Assembly (NCBI RefSeq): GCF_002078875.1
Contig: NC_034411.1
Coordinates: 58,602,718 to 58,666,717 of the forward strand
Origin: Numida meleagris
Taxonomy: Eukaryota; Chordata; Aves; Galliformes; Numididae
DNA length: 64,000 nucleotides
Direction of reading: 5' to 3'
Notes under the pieces: model-generated
The model's input: the letters and a program-made list of their open reading frames with translations, nothing else
What the model was told of the DNA's origin: nothing
Databases searched by the model: none
Program-made: the position numbers and the translations under genes
In this document: positions 60,868-64,000 of the stretch, piece by piece
How positions within the stretch are numbered: the stretch's first letter is position 1
Layout: the number at the start of each line of letters is the position of its first letter

Positions 60868-63053
60868 AGGTTCCTTCTGCTTAATGTTAAAACCTACACT
60901 TGTATGTGTCTTCTTCAGGGGAGCAGCTGGGGATTCCCTGGTGTCCATCTTAACTGTGAAAGGACTGCACAACAAACAGAAAGGTTTACCTGGACATGTC
61001 TTCAAGACAGAATAAACTCAATCAGTCGTTCCATGTTACCCTTGTTCATTCTCCTGACCTGACACAAACCTCTTGGTTTGCCTAAACCCAAACTTAGGCT
61101 AAAAACTTAGGCTAAAACTTGAATGATTTTTGCTCAGATCAGTCTCCCAGTGACTTCCAGTGAGGCTGAGGTGGTGGCCAAGTGCTTGTTACTTGCCAGT
61201 GCTGCAGCATAGTTGATAAATATATCCCATACTCAGTGTGACTGCAACTTATCTTGAACAAGCCTTAGGAAAATCACTGGGCTAACAGCTGCATTTTCAG
61301 TATGAAAGATGCATTTTCTGTATGAAACTTGATAAAAAAAAAATAGTTGTGAGTTGGTTTGGTTTAGTTTGTTATATTTTTTTCTCCTCCAACTACAAGG
61401 AAATCTGTGGAGTAGAGTTTACTACTTTCTGTGGGAAGGGAGTTCTGCAGGCAATGGCAATATTTCAGTACAGGCCATCTAAATTATTGATTACTATAGC
61501 CAGAGGTCAGGTTTTAAATATCCCTCACTGCTCGAGACCATTCTGGCTACCTATGTTAAAAAGAAAGGAGAAAAATACAAGAGTTTAAATTGAACAGAAT
61601 GCAAGAAAGAGCTATTAGAATGATTGTGGGAAGAAAAATCTATCTTCTTAGAGAAGATAAAGAAAATCTGTTTGTTTTTTTTTATTTTTGTCAAAAATGT
61701 AACCAGAGAAGGGGCAAAATTAACCTTGCGAGCACACTGTGAATGGAAGAAATGGAAATGGGTAAAAAAAGAAACATTTTAAATAGTAGAGCAATGTCAG
61801 TAACAGAGCAAGGAACAACAATCACCAAAAAATAAGGAGTGGAAATGAGAATAAGGTTTCCCACCATGAGGGAATGAAACTCTGAGGAGGGATTCCAAGC
61901 ACGGCATTCCACATTAGTTCAGGGTAGAGCTTGATAAGTTCATGGAAGGATCTGCACTGCATCAGAAGAATGGAAGCTAGCATTAAATTCAGCATTTCTG
62001 ATGAGAGGCTTTTTGTGTTCAAAGTAATACTATCTACAAATGGAACTTAAAGAAGACTTAATCACAATGTATTTGCTACACTGTATATATAATTAATTAA
62101 TTCCATGCCTCAAAGCTTCTGCTAATCTCCTGCAGAGACCAGGTTTCATTCAGGCTTTATTATTCCACCCTGACACGTACACACTTCTGAAACATCAGAG
62201 GTGGACCACAGCTTGAATGGAAAAGGAAGTGCTTTTGGCAGATGAAGCTGCACTTCCAGTTTGTGGCATGGAAGTTCTGAAATGCTTGGTTGGATTGCTT
62301 TGTTCCGGCACTCAAACTTCTGAACATCATAGATGAAAAGAAGGATTTATTTTCTGCCAGGTCAGAATCAATAGTTTTTTTCATCATGTGGCAATGATTA
62401 CCATTGTTAATATACCAGTTTTAAAATTTTCTTGTACTTTCTTCAAATTTCCTGTTACTGTAGAAATATCAAACGTATATTGCGCTTCACCGTCTCCCAG
62501 TCTTTCCCTGGACACCTTGTAGGGTCTATAGTATTTGTTTTCTGTTGTAAACTATTGTTTTCTATGGGTTGTGCTGTGCCCTGTGCTGTGCGGAGGCACA
62601 TTTCCTGCCCAACATCCACCACATGCTGATTTTTTGTGGCAGTTCCTGACGATCAGGTGATCCTGTGCTGAGCTTCGTTACATTTCAGTTTTACAACTTT
62701 GGAACACTGGTTCTTTAAACACTTTTCCTGCATCTAAGGACAGTGCATACACAGGAAGAAAATAAAGATTAGATTAGTTATTGCAGGATAGGTATATTTC
62801 ATATAAATTCAATATTTTTCTTTTATACAAAGAGATAAAGATACTTAAAAAAGTGAGAAAAAGCTGAACATTTTTCTTTTGTGATTCTTTTCAGGTTCCA
62901 TATATGAAATGTTTGGAAATGAATGCTGCCTGTCAACAGGAGAAGTGATTAAAGTTATTGGCTTCAAAATTAATAAGCTTATAGCAAGTATCTGTGAGAA
63001 TAATGAAGACGGCCAGATTTCTGCCAAAGTGGAATTACCACTAAATTTTCCTG
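47985..63053 (+). CDS. THEMIS: THEMIS, 5' part: thymocyte-expressed selection adaptor (exons 1-2 of the coding sequence)
   Basis: Joined coding exons 47985-48075 and 62895-63053 (250 nt, 83 complete codons plus one base); the remaining exons lie beyond the window. The protein opens [13 protein letters not shown], then [34 protein letters not shown], the start of the first CABIT domain (all-beta, cysteine-containing). Known for the family: THEMIS is a cytoplasmic/nuclear T-lineage adaptor with two CABIT domains and a proline-rich GRB2-binding tail. It joins LAT complexes, regulates SHP-1/SHP-2 and is needed for thymocyte positive selection. It lies downstream of PTPRK in the same direction, as in mammals. 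THEMIS2 is excluded by this synteny. Confidence 0.93.
49483..49613 (+). mobile_element. CR1 LINE 3'-end fragment
   Basis: A short, diverged CR1 tail in sense orientation. TGTTCAAGACGTCTAGATGT and GACACTGAGGGACATGG are followed by GATCTTAGTGGTCTTTTCCA, ACCTTAATGACTCTGTGATTCTATG. It has more mutations than the copy at 15975-16372 and belongs to another CR1 subfamily. Confidence 0.85.
58670..58792. repeat. Polypyrimidine tract with TTTTGTTC / TTTC units
   Basis: About 120 bp of nearly pure T/C with scattered G on the + strand. It includes repeated TTCTTTTG and CATTCTTT units and then CTCTTTCTCTC. Low-complexity sequence. Confidence 0.85.
60836..60866. repeat. Poly(T)31 homopolymer
   Basis: Thirty-one uninterrupted T in THEMIS intron 1, preceded by G/T-rich sequence. 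The length is likely unstable or uncertain in assembly. Confidence 0.95.
62895..63053 (+). CDS. THEMIS: THEMIS coding exon 2: first CABIT domain
   Basis: It completes Gly and reads [52 protein letters not shown] plus one base of Gly. [18 protein letters not shown] is nearly invariant in THEMIS proteins and includes the conserved cysteines. Acceptor TGATTCTTTTCAG (62894); donor GTATAGTA at 63054. 159 nt, phases 1 and 1, compatible with exon 1. Confidence 0.96.
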
Positions 63054-64000
63054 GTATAGTACTTCATGAATACATGTTTTTGAGGAATTATAATCACCTT
63101 TTTGCATTTCATTGATTTGCTGTCTTGACCGATATTTGTTTGAGCTTTCATCTCAGCTGTCAAGGATACAATTTTATCAGATGGCACAAAACACAACCCA
63201 CTCATTTTTAAATTTCCATTCCTGTAGTTCTCTTTCATGTCTGCATAGAAATTATTCATGTTATGATGTTCAGAAATGATCTCTATACCCGAGGTCACTC
63301 AGCATAAGAATTCTTACAAAGACTCAGTTGTTTGTGACTTAAGTCAAATTTTGAGCTGTTTTTCTTGCTGTGTGTGCAGAATATAATTTAATTACTGTTG
63401 GCATATCATTACTTGATTATTCTGAGTAGAAAAGACTTCAAATATTTTCTTATGTTTTGTTTTAATTTAATCATTTATTTTAATTCCTGTGACCAAAGTG
63501 GCTGCTTTGTGCCTGGAAACTAGAACCGAGGAAAGCAGACTGTTCTACAGAGATGTCCCAAAATACCCACCTTTTTGAACTTGGACCTGATACTTTGCAT
63601 CTGATACTGGCTTGATATTTGAATTGAAAATATCAGCCTCTGATCATGTAGCCTTGTTAGGGAGAGGTGGCCAAGTACTGCATCTCATTTCATCTGCTTT
63701 TTAGGGCCTGGCTGTGTTAAGTAGGGGAGTGACTGAAATGCAGAGGAGGAAACACTATGGGTTTATGCGTGCAGGAAGCAGAGGAGGCAAACCAGTTGAG
63801 AAACTAACAGAAAAATGGTGAACTTAGGAATAGTAGATTGAGTGCTTGACTTAGTAACCTCACTGATGTTTTTCTGTGCATCGCAGTGCATGTGAGAATG
63901 TCTGCATGCACATACAAAATGTTTAGGTTATGCCAGCCCCCAAATTGGAATGTGCTTTTTCTTCAGAGGCAGACAAGGCATGCTTCCTAAGCAAATAAAA
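63054..64000 (+). other. THEMIS: THEMIS intron 2, 5' part
   Basis: Intronic sequence to the end of the window. No exon or repeat recognised. Confidence 0.65.

Larger units (their letters stand above)
48076..62894 (+). other. THEMIS: THEMIS intron 1
   Basis: 14.8-kb intron. It contains a CR1 fragment (49483-49613), a pyrimidine tract (58670-58792), a 31-bp poly(T) run (60836-60866) and AT-rich blocks at 57440-57700 and 57880-58040 that look enhancer-like. Open frames here (for example 49760-50119 minus, 119 aa) show no recognisable domain. Confidence 0.7.

Noticed and set aside
1..64000. Prokaryotic-type systems: CRISPR arrays, operons, toxin-antitoxin, phage
   Set aside because: The sequence is vertebrate, with spliced exons and bird repeats. 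No regularly spaced repeats or dense gene clusters are present.

Overview
This is vertebrate genomic DNA, almost certainly from a bird and most likely a galliform such as chicken. The evidence is short coding exons with GT-AG introns, a CR1 LINE with the typical ATTCTATG 3' tail, an avian ERVL-type solo LTR, and mariner-like short elements of the kind found in chicken. There is no prokaryotic gene organisation, CRISPR array or recognisable tRNA/rRNA gene.

Two protein-coding genes lie on the + strand in tandem. Positions 1263-30263 hold the 3' part of PTPRK, the receptor protein tyrosine phosphatase kappa (type R2B). Sixteen constitutive exons were joined by eye with consistent phases. They give 662 codons from just after the transmembrane segment to the stop codon: the juxtamembrane wedge, the active D1 phosphatase domain and the pseudophosphatase-like D2 domain. 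Two phase-preserving alternative microexons (36 nt and 12 nt) sit in the long juxtamembrane intron. The 3'UTR follows to about 31.67 kb, with a proximal and a distal poly(A) signal.

Positions about 31.7-47.6 kb are intergenic, with one mariner-derived fragment, one ERVL-type solo LTR (46.4-46.9 kb) and one possible older LTR remnant (around 33.2-33.5 kb). THEMIS, the T-cell selection adaptor, begins at 47985. Coding exon 1 (47985-48075) and exon 2 (62895-63053) are present, separated by a 14.8-kb first intron, and the gene continues beyond the window. The PTPRK-THEMIS order and direction match the known mammalian neighbourhood, which supports both calls.

PTPRK is a homophilic adhesion receptor that dephosphorylates junctional and receptor substrates. 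THEMIS tunes TCR signalling through GRB2 and SHP-1/SHP-2. They are neighbours, not an operon. I found no undescribed system. The most useful observations are the paired microexons, a CR1 that ends about 39 bp before a PTPRK exon, the LTR about 1 kb upstream of THEMIS, and a possible upstream THEMIS splice acceptor.
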